Assembly: GCA_016213845.1 (NCBI GenBank)
Contig: JACQZN010000049.1
Coordinates: 1-64,000 of the forward strand
Origin: Candidatus Wallbacteria bacterium
GTDB taxonomy: Bacteria; Muiribacteriota; UBA6191; JACPRK01
Length of the DNA stretch: 64,000 bases
Direction of reading: 5' to 3'
Every line of letters begins with the position of its first letter. Within the stretch, counting starts at the first letter, position 1. The notes beneath the pieces were generated by a model. That model ran no database searches and was not told the DNA's origin. It saw nothing but the letters and a program-made list of their open reading frames with translations. A program made the translations under genes and the position numbers. Positions 54,903 to 63,568 of this stretch are shown here, one piece after another.

Positions 54903-55073
54903 GGGAGCATCGAAGTTCCCCTCAAAGTCGGACCCGCGGAGGCGGAAATCGGGGGCTGGCTCCGAAACCCCGCATGAAATCTGCCCCATGCCGAACCGGT
55001 TGCTTGGGGTTTCGGTGCCTGCACCTGATTTTCGCCGACTTTGCCGGAGCCCTGGGAGCGCATCGAAGTTCCC
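54903..55073. repeat. Nested imperfect inverted repeat with matching terminal boxes (possible structured RNA or miniature element)
   Basis: The arms pair in order. GGGAGCATCGAAGTTCCC (54903-54920) matches GGGAGCGCATCGAAGTTCCC (55054-55073) as a near-palindrome. CAAAGTCGG (54923-54931) pairs with CCGACTTTG (55035-55043), CGGAAATC (54943-54950) with GATTTTCG (55027-55034), and CCGAAACCCC (54962-54971) with GGGGTTTCGG (55006-55015). GCATG (54972-54976) pairs with CATGC (54987-54991) inside. It lies between the NtrC-type regulator and the hybrid kinase and would be transcribed. No protein-coding frame is supported here. Confidence 0.7.
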
Positions 55074-55136
55074 TTCCCATCCGAGGGCCCGACAGGTCAT
55101 AATGAAAGGGATAGGGAGGGCGTTCGAGCGCCCCAC

Positions 55137-56303
55137 TTGGCAGAGGAGAAACGACATAGCCTTCTGGTCGTTGACGACGAGAAGGAGATCACGGCCTCGC
55201 TCGTCGGGCTGTTTCGGCGCGAGTTCCGGGTCATCCCGGCAAACTCCGCCGCGGAAGCGCTCGAAGCGCTCGAGCGCGAAGAGGTCCACGTCCTCATGAC
55301 GGACCAGCGAATGCCCGGCACGACCGGAACGGCCTTCCTGGCTTCGCTGGCGGACCGCCACCCCGACATGGTGCGCATCCTGCTCACCGGCTATGCCGAC
55401 GTGCAGGCCGCCATTGACGCCATCAACTCCGGACAGGTTTACCGGTACATCACAAAGCCCTGGAACCCCGAGGAGCTGACCGCCATCGTCCGGCAGGCCG
55501 TTCAGCGCCACACGCTGATCCGGGAACGCGCCCAGCTCATCACCGATCTGCAGGCCGCCAACGAAGAGCTCCGCGAGCTCGACCGCGTCCGTCGGGCGTT
55601 CATGGAGGTCGCCGGCCACGAGCTCAAGACCCCCATCACCGTGCTCCTGGGCTACACGCACCTCATCCAGAGCGGGTGCTATGGCGCCCTCCCAGACACG
55701 GCGAAGCCCGCGCTCGGCAACATCACCAAGACCCTCGCCCACCTCAACGAGCTCGTGATGCGCATGCTCAAGCTGCTCAAGGCCCAGATGCCCTCCGGCG
55801 CCATGAGCTGGGAAGAGCTGCCGTTGGCAGACGTCGTCCGAGAGACCCAAGGGATGATCCAGCTCTTCTTGGACCTGCGCAAGCAGTCGCTTCGCGTCCG
55901 GCTGGACCCGCCAGACCTGCGGGTGCGCGGCGACCACCACAAGCTGGTCGACATCCTCGTGAACCTCTTGACCAACTCCATCAAGTTCAGCAAGGACGGA
56001 GCCGAGCTCGAGCTCGAGGCCGTCGCCGAGCCCGGCGGACATGTCCGCGTCACGGTCGCCGATCCGGGCGTGGGCATTTCCGACGAGGACCTGCCCCATG
56101 TCTTCGACCACTTCTTCGCCAGCTTCGACGTCGGCCACCACTCGACCGGGGACTACCAGTTCGGCAGGCGCGGCGTGGGCCTGGGGCTGGCCATCGTGAA
56201 GCGCTTCGTGGAGCTGCACGGCGGCACGCTGGCGCTCCAGTCGAAAAAGGACGCCGGCACCCGGGTGAGCTTCACGGTGCCGATGGCCCGGCCCACGGCC
56301 TGA
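55137..56303 (+). CDS. Receiver-histidine kinase hybrid (response regulator fused to kinase)
   Basis: The start is uncertain. I use TTG 55137, just before GEEKR-type sequence and the receiver, since upstream frame lies in the inverted repeat and no good ribosome binding site is visible. Receiver: LLVVDDEKEI, phospho-Asp in VLMTDQRMPG, Lys in YITKPWNPEEL. A short helical linker precedes HisKA with AGHELKTPITVLLGY, then HATPase: VNLLTNSIKFSKDG, DPGVGIS, HHSTGDYQFGRRGVGLGLAIVK. It has no membrane helix, so it is a cytoplasmic phosphorelay protein able to receive and pass on phosphate. It probably belongs to the kinase and regulator upstream. Confidence 0.85.
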   Translation: MAEEKRHSLLVVDDEKEITASLVGLFRREFRVIPANSAAEALEALEREEVHVLMTDQRMPGTTGTAFLASLADRHPDMVRILLTGYADVQAAIDAINSGQVYRYITKPWNPEELTAIVRQAVQRHTLIRERAQLITDLQAANEELRELDRVRRAFMEVAGHELKTPITVLLGYTHLIQSGCYGALPDTAKPALGNITKTLAHLNELVMRMLKLLKAQMPSGAMSWEELPLADVVRETQGMIQLFLDLRKQSLRVRLDPPDLRVRGDHHKLVDILVNLLTNSIKFSKDGAELELEAVAEPGGHVRVTVADPGVGISDEDLPHVFDHFFASFDVGHHSTGDYQFGRRGVGLGLAIVKRFVELHGGTLALQSKKDAGTRVSFTVPMARPTA

Positions 56304-56314
56304 CCCGAATGGAA

Positions 56315-56343
56315 GCGGCCGGGCCCATTGGGGACCCGGCCGC
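56315..56343. terminator. Hairpin between convergent genes
   Basis: Perfect 9-bp arms gcggccggg (56315-56323) and cccggccgc (56335-56343) around an 11-base loop. There is no T-tract on either strand, so it is a hairpin pause or factor-dependent end rather than a classic intrinsic terminator. Confidence 0.5.
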
Positions 56344-56375
56344 AGCTGCTCGATGGCTCGAGACGTGGAGCGCCG

Positions 56376-56963
56376 TCAGTTGTCGGTGACGACGATGACG
56401 CGCTGGTACTTCAGGAAGTCCCACTTCGCCGCCGCGTCGACTACCGCAGCCGCGGAGGCATCGTCCAGGATGCCGTCTGAGTTGAAATCGGAGCCGATGG
56501 CTGCCAGTTTGACCACCAGCGGGTTCTCGCCGGCCTGGGGGGCCTCGGTGGCCGACTTCATGTCGCCGGCGTAGGTGATGACGCCATTCTCCTGGGCGTA
56601 CTCGAAGTTGCTCTCGAAGTTGCCGTAGACGAGCTGCCCGCTCTGGGAGTAGAACCGCGGCCCCATGCCGCGGGACAGTTGGGTGCCGCGAGCGTCGATG
56701 ATGAGCCCGGTGTGGGCGCCCTCGGGCGGGATGCCGATCGAGCCACCCGGCCGCGCGGCGGTGGCGATCTTCATCTTCGAACCCTTGGACTTGCGGGCCG
56801 CCTTCTTCTTCATGGCGTGCGCGCTGGACTTCTTCGACTTGGCCTTGTCCGGGCCAAGCCCCTCGAAGGCCGGCGTCGCGGCCCACGCGACGGGCTGCGT
56901 CACGAGCGCCAAGGCCAGCAACTTCGAAATTGTCGTTCGATTCAGTTTCAGCAAGCCAAACAC
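56376..56963 (-). CDS. Secreted protein with FlgT/LPP20-like TGLIIDARG domain
   Basis: 195 residues. GTG 56963 follows AGGAGG at a 7-base spacer. Signal peptide (LLALALVTQPVAWAA), then a Lys-rich segment. From about residue 85 there is HTGLIIDARGTQLSRGMGPR, FYSQSGQLVYG, FEYAQENGVITYAGD and NPLVVKLAAIG. The TGLIVDARG..MxPxIY..G..VYG pattern is found in LPP20/FlgT-like envelope proteins, and some of these belong to flagella. It ends the minus-strand flagellar region, so a periplasmic flagellar accessory is plausible. The final VIVVTDN suggests a beta strand closing the domain. Confidence 0.6.
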   Translation of the reverse strand: MFGLLKLNRTTISKLLALALVTQPVAWAATPAFEGLGPDKAKSKKSSAHAMKKKAARKSKGSKMKIATAARPGGSIGIPPEGAHTGLIIDARGTQLSRGMGPRFYSQSGQLVYGNFESNFEYAQENGVITYAGDMKSATEAPQAGENPLVVKLAAIGSDFNSDGILDDASAAAVVDAAAKWDFLKYQRVIVVTDN

Positions 56964-57033
56964 GATTGAACCTCCTCTTCCTCCATCTTCTCGATATCGA
57001 CAGCCGAACCGCCAAGACTTAGGTCGGCGACCG

Positions 57034-57780
57034 TCACTTCTCCATCTCCTGGATCAGCTGCTCGAGGTCGACCGTCACCGAGCCCGCCGCGGGGGCCGGA
57101 CGCCGCCGCGCCGGCGAGCGCAACTTCACGGGCGGATGTGCCAGCTCCGCGGTGGCCCGCGCACGGGCCGCCACCGGCGCGGACGGCTCCTCGAAGGCCG
57201 CCAGCGTTGGGTCGTCCACCTCATCCGGCTGCCCGGCTACTGGCGCGCGGTCGTGCTGAGCCATCCTTTCGCGGACAGTGGCCAGGAGCTGCTCGCGGCG
57301 ACGGGGGTCGGCCTGCGACTCCACGGTGGTCACCAGCTGGGTGCGCGCCTGTTCGAGCTCCTCGCGAAGAGACTTGTAGAGCACTTCCGAGCTCGAGAGC
57401 AGCCCCGCGAGGCGTTCGAAGTAGCGGCGAATCTGCTCGCCATCTTCGGGAAATCGCTCCTGGAGACTTGCCCGGAGCTCGTCCACCTTGTCGACCTTGC
57501 TCCGCAGCGACTGCATCGTGCGAGCGGAGCCACCCCCGATGACCTGCAGGTCGGCCGCGACGCGGGACGCCGAGGGCGGGCCCTTGTCGAGCCGTGCGCC
57601 GAGCTGAACCTGGTCGATGCGGCTCTGGTAGTCGACGAGCTGCTGGTGGCTTGCCCGGAAGTCTTTCTCGATATCGCCGAGGATGTCGAGCACTTCGCTC
57701 GCCACGGCGACGCCTGTCGTCAGGCAGCAGCAGGCCGCGGCGATGCCGAGTCTGCCGATGAACGAACGCGCTGGGGGCAT
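57034..57780 (-). CDS. Secreted coiled-coil protein near flagellar genes
   Basis: 248 residues; ATG 57780 has AAGGAG six bases upstream. Signal peptide (LGIAAACCCLTTGVAVAS). Residues about 30-160 are a long helical region (EVLDILGDIEKDFRASHQQ, VDKVDELRASLQERFPEDG, LREELEQARTQLVTTVESQ), likely a coiled coil. The C-terminal half is Ala/Pro/Arg-rich. I do not recognise the family. It lies between flhF and the TGLIIDARG protein, on the same strand. The 274-base gap to flhF holds no gene I can support. Confidence 0.5.
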   Translation of the reverse strand: MPPARSFIGRLGIAAACCCLTTGVAVASEVLDILGDIEKDFRASHQQLVDYQSRIDQVQLGARLDKGPPSASRVAADLQVIGGGSARTMQSLRSKVDKVDELRASLQERFPEDGEQIRRYFERLAGLLSSSEVLYKSLREELEQARTQLVTTVESQADPRRREQLLATVRERMAQHDRAPVAGQPDEVDDPTLAAFEEPSAPVAARARATAELAHPPVKLRSPARRRPAPAAGSVTVDLEQLIQEMEK

Positions 57781-58054
57781 ACGGAGCTCCTTTCCGCGAA
57801 ACGGCCGGGCACGAGCCGACAGGGCCGAGTCGCCATCCTACGTATCGGAGCCGCTTTCAGGCTCAGTTGAGGCCCGCGGCGAACGTTGCCAAGGGGCAGG
57901 CGGCGCGCAGGCCGCATCGGTGCTTGCGCGGGGCCTCGAGCAGCCCGGACGGGCGGCAGCAGAAAACCTCGCGGGTGTTACAATCCGCCGGCCGTGATCG
58001 CGTGTCCTGTCGGGTCGAGGGCGGCGTGCCTCGCCGGGAGGACGCCGGCGCCGA

Positions 58055-59488
58055 TCACGCCGCGGGGGAGACGCCGTCGGAGGCTTCGACCTGCGGACGG
58101 GCCGGCAGCAGCTCCGGCGTCAGGCCGCGCTTGCTGAACGCCATCGAGGCCAGCGTCACGGCGTCGGCCTCGAGAATGTCGTCGGGGACGCATTGCCCGG
58201 TCGTCATGTAGCTGGCGCCCTCGCGGTGCCCCGCGAGCAGGGAGACGACGGAGCCGAAACAGGAGGTTTCGTCGGTCTTGGTGACCAGCACCTTCTGGAA
58301 GCCAAGCTCCTTGAACCCGGCGGTGATTCCCCGCAGGTCGGAGAGCTTCGTCAAGGCGCTGACCAGCAGGTGCGTCTCGATCGGCATGCCGAACTCGAGG
58401 AACTTCTTCAGATCGAGCAGGTCCTCGCGATTGCGGGGGCTGCGGCCCACCGTGTCGATCAGGATGACGTCCTTGTTGCGGAAGCCGTGGACCAGCTCGA
58501 TCATCTCCTCGGGCTTGAAGACGACCTTGACCGGGACCTCGACGATCTCGGCGTACTTCTTGAGCTGCTCCGGAGCCGCGATCCGGTAGGTGTCGATGGT
58601 GATGAAGGCGACGTCGAGCCTGTGGTTGAACATCAGGCCGCCGGCAAGCTTGGCCAGGGTCGTGGTCTTGCCGACGCCGGTTGGGCCGACCAGGGCGACG
58701 AGCTTGCCCTTCTGACCGCCGACGAGCCCGAGTCCACCGGCCACGGAGAGCCGGGAGGCCAGGTACTCGACGGCGCGCTCGCGGACCCGGGAAGGCTGGC
58801 GCAGCTCCCGCTCGGAGAGGGCCTCCACGAGGTACTGGCGCACCTCGCAGATGAGGTCGTCGGCCAGCTCATTGGCGCGCAGAGTCTGCATCGCCAGCTC
58901 GACGTACTGCAGGTCCCGGGCGGGGGCCGGGTCCCGGATGAGGATCATCGGTCCGACCGAGCCGCTGTCCGTGGCGAGGGCGTCGGAGGGAGAGCCGGAA
59001 CAATCCGTTCCGGTCGGTCCCTCGGGGCTCGACGAGGGCGGTGCAGAAACCGGTCCGGCGGGCGGTTCCGCCGGTGACGCCTTGAGCTGACTCAAGACAT
59101 CCTTCAAGTCTTTCAACTCCGAGAGGACGGAGAGCTGCTGCTTGATCTGGAGGATCTCGTCCTTCATCAGGACCAGCTCCTGCGACGGGGGGGGCGGGGC
59201 GAGCTGCGCCGGCGGGTCCGACCGCAACTGCGGAGAGGGGGCAATCTCGGCGACGCCGGAGCTGAGCAGCTGCCGGGCGGCCTCGACGGTCGGATGGGAG
59301 CGCGCCTCGCCGCTGGACCGATCGGCGCGCACGCCGACCACCTCGATCCATTCCCGGCGGAAGAAGCCGAAGATGCCGCCTCGCTTGTGGGCGGCGGCGT
59401 GGACGATCTCGACCTCGGGCCCGAGCTCCTTGCGGAGCTTCTCGTAGGCTTCCTGTCGCGTGGGCGCGGTGACTCTCCGGATCAGCAT
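58055..59488 (-). CDS. flhF: Flagellar-biosynthesis SRP-type GTPase FlhF
   Basis: 477 residues. An N-terminal basic B domain (RRVTAPTRQEAYEKLRKELG and GGIFGFFRREWIEVVGV) is followed by a variable Ser/Pro/Gly linker. The SRP-type NG GTPase from about 230 has GPTGVGKTTTLAKLA, DTYRIAAPEQLKKYAEI, ILIDTVGRSPRN and VTKTDETSCFG. FlhF is membrane-associated and sets the place and number of flagella together with FlhG. Two FlhG-type ATPases lie directly upstream. This is the usual flhA-flhF-flhG neighbourhood but with the order flhA, flhG-like, flhG-like, flhF in the direction of transcription. Confidence 0.9.
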   Translation of the reverse strand: MLIRRVTAPTRQEAYEKLRKELGPEVEIVHAAAHKRGGIFGFFRREWIEVVGVRADRSSGEARSHPTVEAARQLLSSGVAEIAPSPQLRSDPPAQLAPPPPSQELVLMKDEILQIKQQLSVLSELKDLKDVLSQLKASPAEPPAGPVSAPPSSSPEGPTGTDCSGSPSDALATDSGSVGPMILIRDPAPARDLQYVELAMQTLRANELADDLICEVRQYLVEALSERELRQPSRVRERAVEYLASRLSVAGGLGLVGGQKGKLVALVGPTGVGKTTTLAKLAGGLMFNHRLDVAFITIDTYRIAAPEQLKKYAEIVEVPVKVVFKPEEMIELVHGFRNKDVILIDTVGRSPRNREDLLDLKKFLEFGMPIETHLLVSALTKLSDLRGITAGFKELGFQKVLVTKTDETSCFGSVVSLLAGHREGASYMTTGQCVPDDILEADAVTLASMAFSKRGLTPELLPARPQVEASDGVSPAA

Positions 59489-59523
59489 GGCGGGTGTTCT
59501 CCTGCGAAACTGGCTCGGCGGGT

Positions 59524-60483
59524 TCAGGACCTGCGGAAGAGGCCGGCGAGGCGCTCGAAAAATCCTGGCTGGTTCGCGGGGGCGGGCGGGGCCGGCGAGT
59601 CGAACAGGCCGGCGACTATGTTGGTGATGCAGACCGAAGCGTACGAGTTCGGATAGAGCATCACCACGGGCTTCTGGCGCCGCACGCTGAGGCTGACGTT
59701 CTCGTCCTCGAGGACGAAGCCGGCGTAGTCGACCCTGAGCTGCAGATGCTCGCGCGCCACCTTGCTGAAGCGCCGCGCAACCAGCAGCCCCTCCTCGGGG
59801 TCCTTGACCTTGTTGACGACGATCGACGTCCTCGGCACGCTCGACCCCTCCATCGCCAGCGTCTTGAGGACGCCATAGGCGTCGGCCATCGCGGTCGGCT
59901 CGGGGGTGGTGACGAGCAGGACTTCGTCGGCCGCGCGCACGAAGGAGAGGACGTTGCGGGAGAGCCCCGCCCCGGTGTCGATGAGCAGCACGTCGGAGTA
60001 GGACTCCAGGCGTCGCAGGTTTTGCAGCAGCTCGCCCATCGCCCGGTCGTCGAGGTCGGCCAGCTCGGCCATACCGCTGCCTCCGGCGATGAACTTCACG
60101 CCCGGAGGTCCGCTCACCAGGATTCCCGGCAAGTCGCGCTTGCCCTTGAGGACGTGGTACAGCGTGTACTGGGGACGCACACCGAAGAGCACGTCCAGGT
60201 TGGCCATGCCGAGGTCGGCGTCGAAAGCCAGAACGGACTTGCCAAGCCGCGTCATCGCGACGGCCAGGTTTGCGACCATGCTGCTCTTGCCGACGCCGCC
60301 CTTGCCGCTCGTCACGGTGATGACGCGGGCGCGCTTTGCCTGGACAGGCTCGACCGCCTGTGGCGCTGGCGGGGCAGGCCGCACCGAGGGCAGGGCGCGG
60401 AGCCCAGGAGCGGGATCGCGCCGACGGGGCGCCATCATCGCGTGCGAGCTGGCCTGGGTTCGGCTGGGCTGGGTCATGGTCAT
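59524..60483 (-). CDS. FlhG/MinD-type ATPase, paralogue lacking the DQA motif
   Basis: 319 residues. A Pro/Ala-rich leader (about 1-50) is followed by the MinD fold with the deviant Walker A ([20 protein letters not shown]), switch I and II (FDADLGMANLDVLFG, LLIDTGAGLSRNVL) and TPEPTAMADAYGVLK. A C-terminal amphipathic helix (FFERLAGLFRR) could bind membrane, as in MinD and FlhG. The FlhF-activating DQAxxLR motif seen in its neighbour is absent, and its N-terminus has only SRTQASSHAMM. Gap to flhF is 35 bases. It may act in a dimer or partnership with the upstream paralogue. Confidence 0.8.
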   Translation of the reverse strand: MTMTQPSRTQASSHAMMAPRRRDPAPGLRALPSVRPAPPAPQAVEPVQAKRARVITVTSGKGGVGKSSMVANLAVAMTRLGKSVLAFDADLGMANLDVLFGVRPQYTLYHVLKGKRDLPGILVSGPPGVKFIAGGSGMAELADLDDRAMGELLQNLRRLESYSDVLLIDTGAGLSRNVLSFVRAADEVLLVTTPEPTAMADAYGVLKTLAMEGSSVPRTSIVVNKVKDPEEGLLVARRFSKVAREHLQLRVDYAGFVLEDENVSLSVRRQKPVVMLYPNSYASVCITNIVAGLFDSPAPPAPANQPGFFERLAGLFRRS

Positions 60484-60627
60484 CGTTGTCCGTCCCTTGC
60501 TGGGCGGGTCACGGGTGCCCGTGGAGTGTTCGTGTCGGAATTGGTTCCGTCCGGGGGTGGGATTCCAGGTAGGCCGAGGGAGGCGACTGCCGGGGCTGCG
60601 AGCCGCGTGAGCTGCGCTGGTGGGGGG

Positions 60628-61572
60628 TCAGTGAAACCAGCCGGCGAGCCGTTCCAGGAAGCCTCTGAACCCTCCGTGGCCGGTCTGCTCGCCCTCCAGC
60701 AGCTTGGCGCCGATCTCCCGTATGCCAGCTGCCGCGCTACTGTCCGGGTAGGCCAGAATCAGCGCCTTCTGCTCGCGCACGGCGCTGCCAACGGCGGAGT
60801 CCTCGCGCACCGAACCGATCGCCTTCAGGTTCGCGGCCAGAAATCGCTTCACCACAAGCCCGAGCTTGTCGTGAACCGCCTTGGCTTCGAAATCGCGGCG
60901 CACCCGGTTGACCACCAGTCGCACGTCGACACCCGGGTTGGAAGCGTAGAGCGCCTTGATGATGCCGTAGGCGTCCGCCATCGCGGGCGGCTCGGGCACG
61001 GTCACCACCAGCACCGTGTCGGCAGCCAGCGCGAAGCCGAGCACGTTCTTGCTGATGCCGGCGGCCGTATCGATCAGCACGAAATCGGCGTCCTGCGCCA
61101 CCCGATGAAAGGCCGTCAGGAGCCTCTCCCGCGCAGCGTCGCCGAGGTCCGCAAGCTCCGCGACGCCGTTGCCCCCGGGGATGATGCGGATGCCCTCCGG
61201 CCCTTCCACCATCACTTCTTGCAGCGTCCGCGCCCCGGACAGCACGTCCATCACGCTGAACACCGCGTGCAGCCCGAGCGCCACCGTCACGTTCGCCAGA
61301 CCCAGGTCCGCGTCCATGATCAGCACCCGCTTGCCCCTCTTCGCCAGGGAGAGCGCCAGGTTGATCGTGAGGTTGGTCTTGCCGACGCCGCCCTTGCCGC
61401 TCGTCATCGCCAGGACCCTGGGGCCTCGAGCCGGTGCCGCAAAGCCCGGAACCGAGGCCGATACGGGCTGGCGCGCCAGCTCTCGGAGTTTGACAGCTTG
61501 GTCTCTCATCGGCCCTGCAGTTCCCTCGATGCCCCGAAAACCGTTGGGCTCCGGACGAATCGCACTCATCAT
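60628..61572 (-). CDS. flhG: FlhG-type MinD ATPase with DQA motif
   Basis: 314 residues from ATG 61572; an inner ATG at 61509 would give [12 protein letters not shown] at the very N-terminus, which is where FlhG proteins keep the DQAxxLR helix that stimulates FlhF GTP hydrolysis. MinD motifs: [67 protein letters not shown] and [13 protein letters not shown]. The C-terminal amphipathic helix (FLERLAGWF) is kept. It lies 24 bases downstream of flhA and 145 bases before the second paralogue. Controls flagellar number. This copy is the better FlhG ortholog candidate. Confidence 0.85.
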   Translation of the reverse strand: MMSAIRPEPNGFRGIEGTAGPMRDQAVKLRELARQPVSASVPGFAAPARGPRVLAMTSGKGGVGKTNLTINLALSLAKRGKRVLIMDADLGLANVTVALGLHAVFSVMDVLSGARTLQEVMVEGPEGIRIIPGGNGVAELADLGDAARERLLTAFHRVAQDADFVLIDTAAGISKNVLGFALAADTVLVVTVPEPPAMADAYGIIKALYASNPGVDVRLVVNRVRRDFEAKAVHDKLGLVVKRFLAANLKAIGSVREDSAVGSAVREQKALILAYPDSSAAAGIREIGAKLLEGEQTGHGGFRGFLERLAGWFH

Positions 61573-61596
61573 ATCACAAGATCTCGCCCAACGGCA

Positions 61597-63552
61597 CTAG
61601 ATTTGTTCGGTCGCGCCCACGATCGCCAGCGCCGGCCGGCCTTCCGCGGGCCCGCCGATCCGCCTCCGCAGCTCCGGCCTCACCTCGCGGGAGATCTCCC
61701 GGCGCGACAGCACCGCCAGCTCCGGGAGCCAGTGTCCGAACAGGTTCCTCACGTGCCGGCGCAGCGTCGGCTTCGTCAAGAGCACCGGGCGCAGCCCGTC
61801 CTTCTCGAAGGCCTCGCAGCCGTCCGTCAACATCCCCAGGAGCGACTGGAGCCTTTGAGGTGAGATGGCCAGGAAGTCCTCCTGGGCGACATAGGCACCC
61901 TCGAGCTCCTTCTCCAGATCATCGGCCAGCACCATCACCGGCAAGCTCCCCGCCGCCGTCCGGAGGTGGCCGGAGACCTGCCGGGCCAGCGCGGCGCGCA
62001 CGCATTCCGTCAGGAGCGCAGGCTGCTTGGCCAGCTCCTTGGCGCTCGCGACGGCCTCCAGGATGCCGGCGGCGTCGCGGATGCCGACTCCCTCGGCGAG
62101 CAGCCCGCGCAAGACGGCCAGGAGCGCGCCCCGATCCACACCGTCCACCGCCTCGAAGAGCGCCGGCTTCGCCCGTCTCACTTGACTCAACAGGTCTTCC
62201 AACTCCTGACGACCCATGAGCTCGTCCGCGTAGGCTCGCACCTTCTTGGCGACGAAGGCGGCGATCCGGCCCTCGACCGGCTCTCCGGCCTCCCGGCTCC
62301 CCGGGAGACGCCCCTCCCCGACCTGCTGCCCACGCAGGTCGAGCGTGTAGCTCAGTCGCGTGAGCCCCTCGTCGACGGTGACGCTGATAGGCGGCACGGC
62401 CAGCCCCAGCTCGTCCCTGATCTGGCGCCGCACCTGCGACAGCTCGGCGTCCAGCCGGCCGCCCTTCTCCTGGAGAGCCTCGAAAACGCCTTGCGATAGC
62501 CGGACCTCTAGCGGCCGGAACCCGAGCTCCCTGGGGGCCGCGGCGGCCGTCACCTCGAGCTGGTCGGGCTCGACGGAGAGTCCCTTCCAGGCGGCCCAGC
62601 CGAAGATCCCCGCCAGCGCGACCAGCGGCAGCCCGGCCACGCCGGCCGAAAGGCCGCAAACGGCGAGCAGACTGCCGACCACGCCCGCAGCCCCGGCCAT
62701 CGGGCGGGTGCTCGAGAAAACCTGGGCGACTGTTTCGCCGGCGACGCTCTGGCCGCTGGCGCTCTTGGTGATGAGCAGTCCTGTGGCGAAGCTGATCAAG
62801 AGCGACGGCACCAGCGAGGCGAGCCCGTCGCCGACGGAAAGCAATGCGAACGTTGAGGCGACGCGGGCCCAGTCGCCGCTGTCATTCGACCAGCCGAAGA
62901 CCAGCCCGGCGCCCAGGTTCACACCGAAGATGGCGATGCTGGCGATGGTCTCGTTCTTTACCCAGCGCGAGGCCCCGTCCATGTGGCCGAAGAAGTCCGA
63001 TTCGCGGTGGACCTGGTCGACCCGTTCCTCGGCCTCGGCGGCGGTGATCTGGTGGCTGTCGAGCTGGGCCTGGACCGCCATGAGCTTGTGGGGGAGACCG
63101 TCGAGCCGGAACCTGGCGGCAACCTCCGCCACGCGCTCGGAGCCCTTGGAGATGACCTGATACTGGATGCAGACGAGGATGAAGAAGAGCACCAGTCCGA
63201 CGGCCAGACTGCCGCCGACGACGAAGCCGCCGAAGGCGCGGATCAGGATTCCCTCGAACTCCGCCCCTTGCGTCAGGATGAGGCGGGTAGAGGCGACGTT
63301 CAGGCTCAGGCGGAGAAAGGTGAGCACCAGCAAGAGCGTGGGGAAGCACGACAGGTCCAGCGTGCGGCGCACGGAGCTGACCATCAGCAGGCACATCACT
63401 GCCATCGCCAGGTTCAGCACCAGGGCCACGTCCAGGAGTCTGGCCGGAATCGGGACGACCAGCACCAGGATGATGCCGACCAGACCCAAAGGTACGAGTG
63501 ACTCCGCTTGCCGCTGAAGCGCGGCGGCGTCCACGCCACATCTGTTGCTCAT
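61597..63552 (-). CDS. flhA: Divergent FlhA, flagellar type III export gate protein
   Basis: 651 residues, a little shorter than typical (about 690). GGGGAGG precedes ATG 63552. Eight membrane helices in the first 300 residues, LLVLTFLRLSLNVASTRLIL and ISKGSERVAEVAARF show it is FlhA/SctV-type. The FHIPEP core is altered: canonical MPGKQMAIDADL becomes LPHKLMAVQAQL (residues 153-164), and MDGASKFVxGDA becomes MDGASRWVKNET (191-202). Thus two conserved Asp are Gln and GD is NE. The C-terminal cytoplasmic domain (about 320-651) is present and ends with LPELAVLSRREIS. FlhF/FlhG neighbours favour FlhA over a virulence-type SctV. Confidence 0.85.
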   Translation of the reverse strand: MSNRCGVDAAALQRQAESLVPLGLVGIILVLVVPIPARLLDVALVLNLAMAVMCLLMVSSVRRTLDLSCFPTLLLVLTFLRLSLNVASTRLILTQGAEFEGILIRAFGGFVVGGSLAVGLVLFFILVCIQYQVISKGSERVAEVAARFRLDGLPHKLMAVQAQLDSHQITAAEAEERVDQVHRESDFFGHMDGASRWVKNETIASIAIFGVNLGAGLVFGWSNDSGDWARVASTFALLSVGDGLASLVPSLLISFATGLLITKSASGQSVAGETVAQVFSSTRPMAGAAGVVGSLLAVCGLSAGVAGLPLVALAGIFGWAAWKGLSVEPDQLEVTAAAAPRELGFRPLEVRLSQGVFEALQEKGGRLDAELSQVRRQIRDELGLAVPPISVTVDEGLTRLSYTLDLRGQQVGEGRLPGSREAGEPVEGRIAAFVAKKVRAYADELMGRQELEDLLSQVRRAKPALFEAVDGVDRGALLAVLRGLLAEGVGIRDAAGILEAVASAKELAKQPALLTECVRAALARQVSGHLRTAAGSLPVMVLADDLEKELEGAYVAQEDFLAISPQRLQSLLGMLTDGCEAFEKDGLRPVLLTKPTLRRHVRNLFGHWLPELAVLSRREISREVRPELRRRIGGPAEGRPALAIVGATEQI

Positions 63553-63568
63553 CGATTGCCTCCCCGGT

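Noticed and set aside
54875-55136. Sigma-54 (-24/-12) promoter for the hybrid kinase
   Set aside because: No GG-N10-GC spacing matching TGGCAC-N5-TTGC was found in the interval.
61597-63552. Injectisome SctV rather than flagellar FlhA
   Set aside because: The KGSERVAEV segment is shared with SctV, but flhF and two flhG-type genes are adjacent and no injectisome-specific genes are seen.
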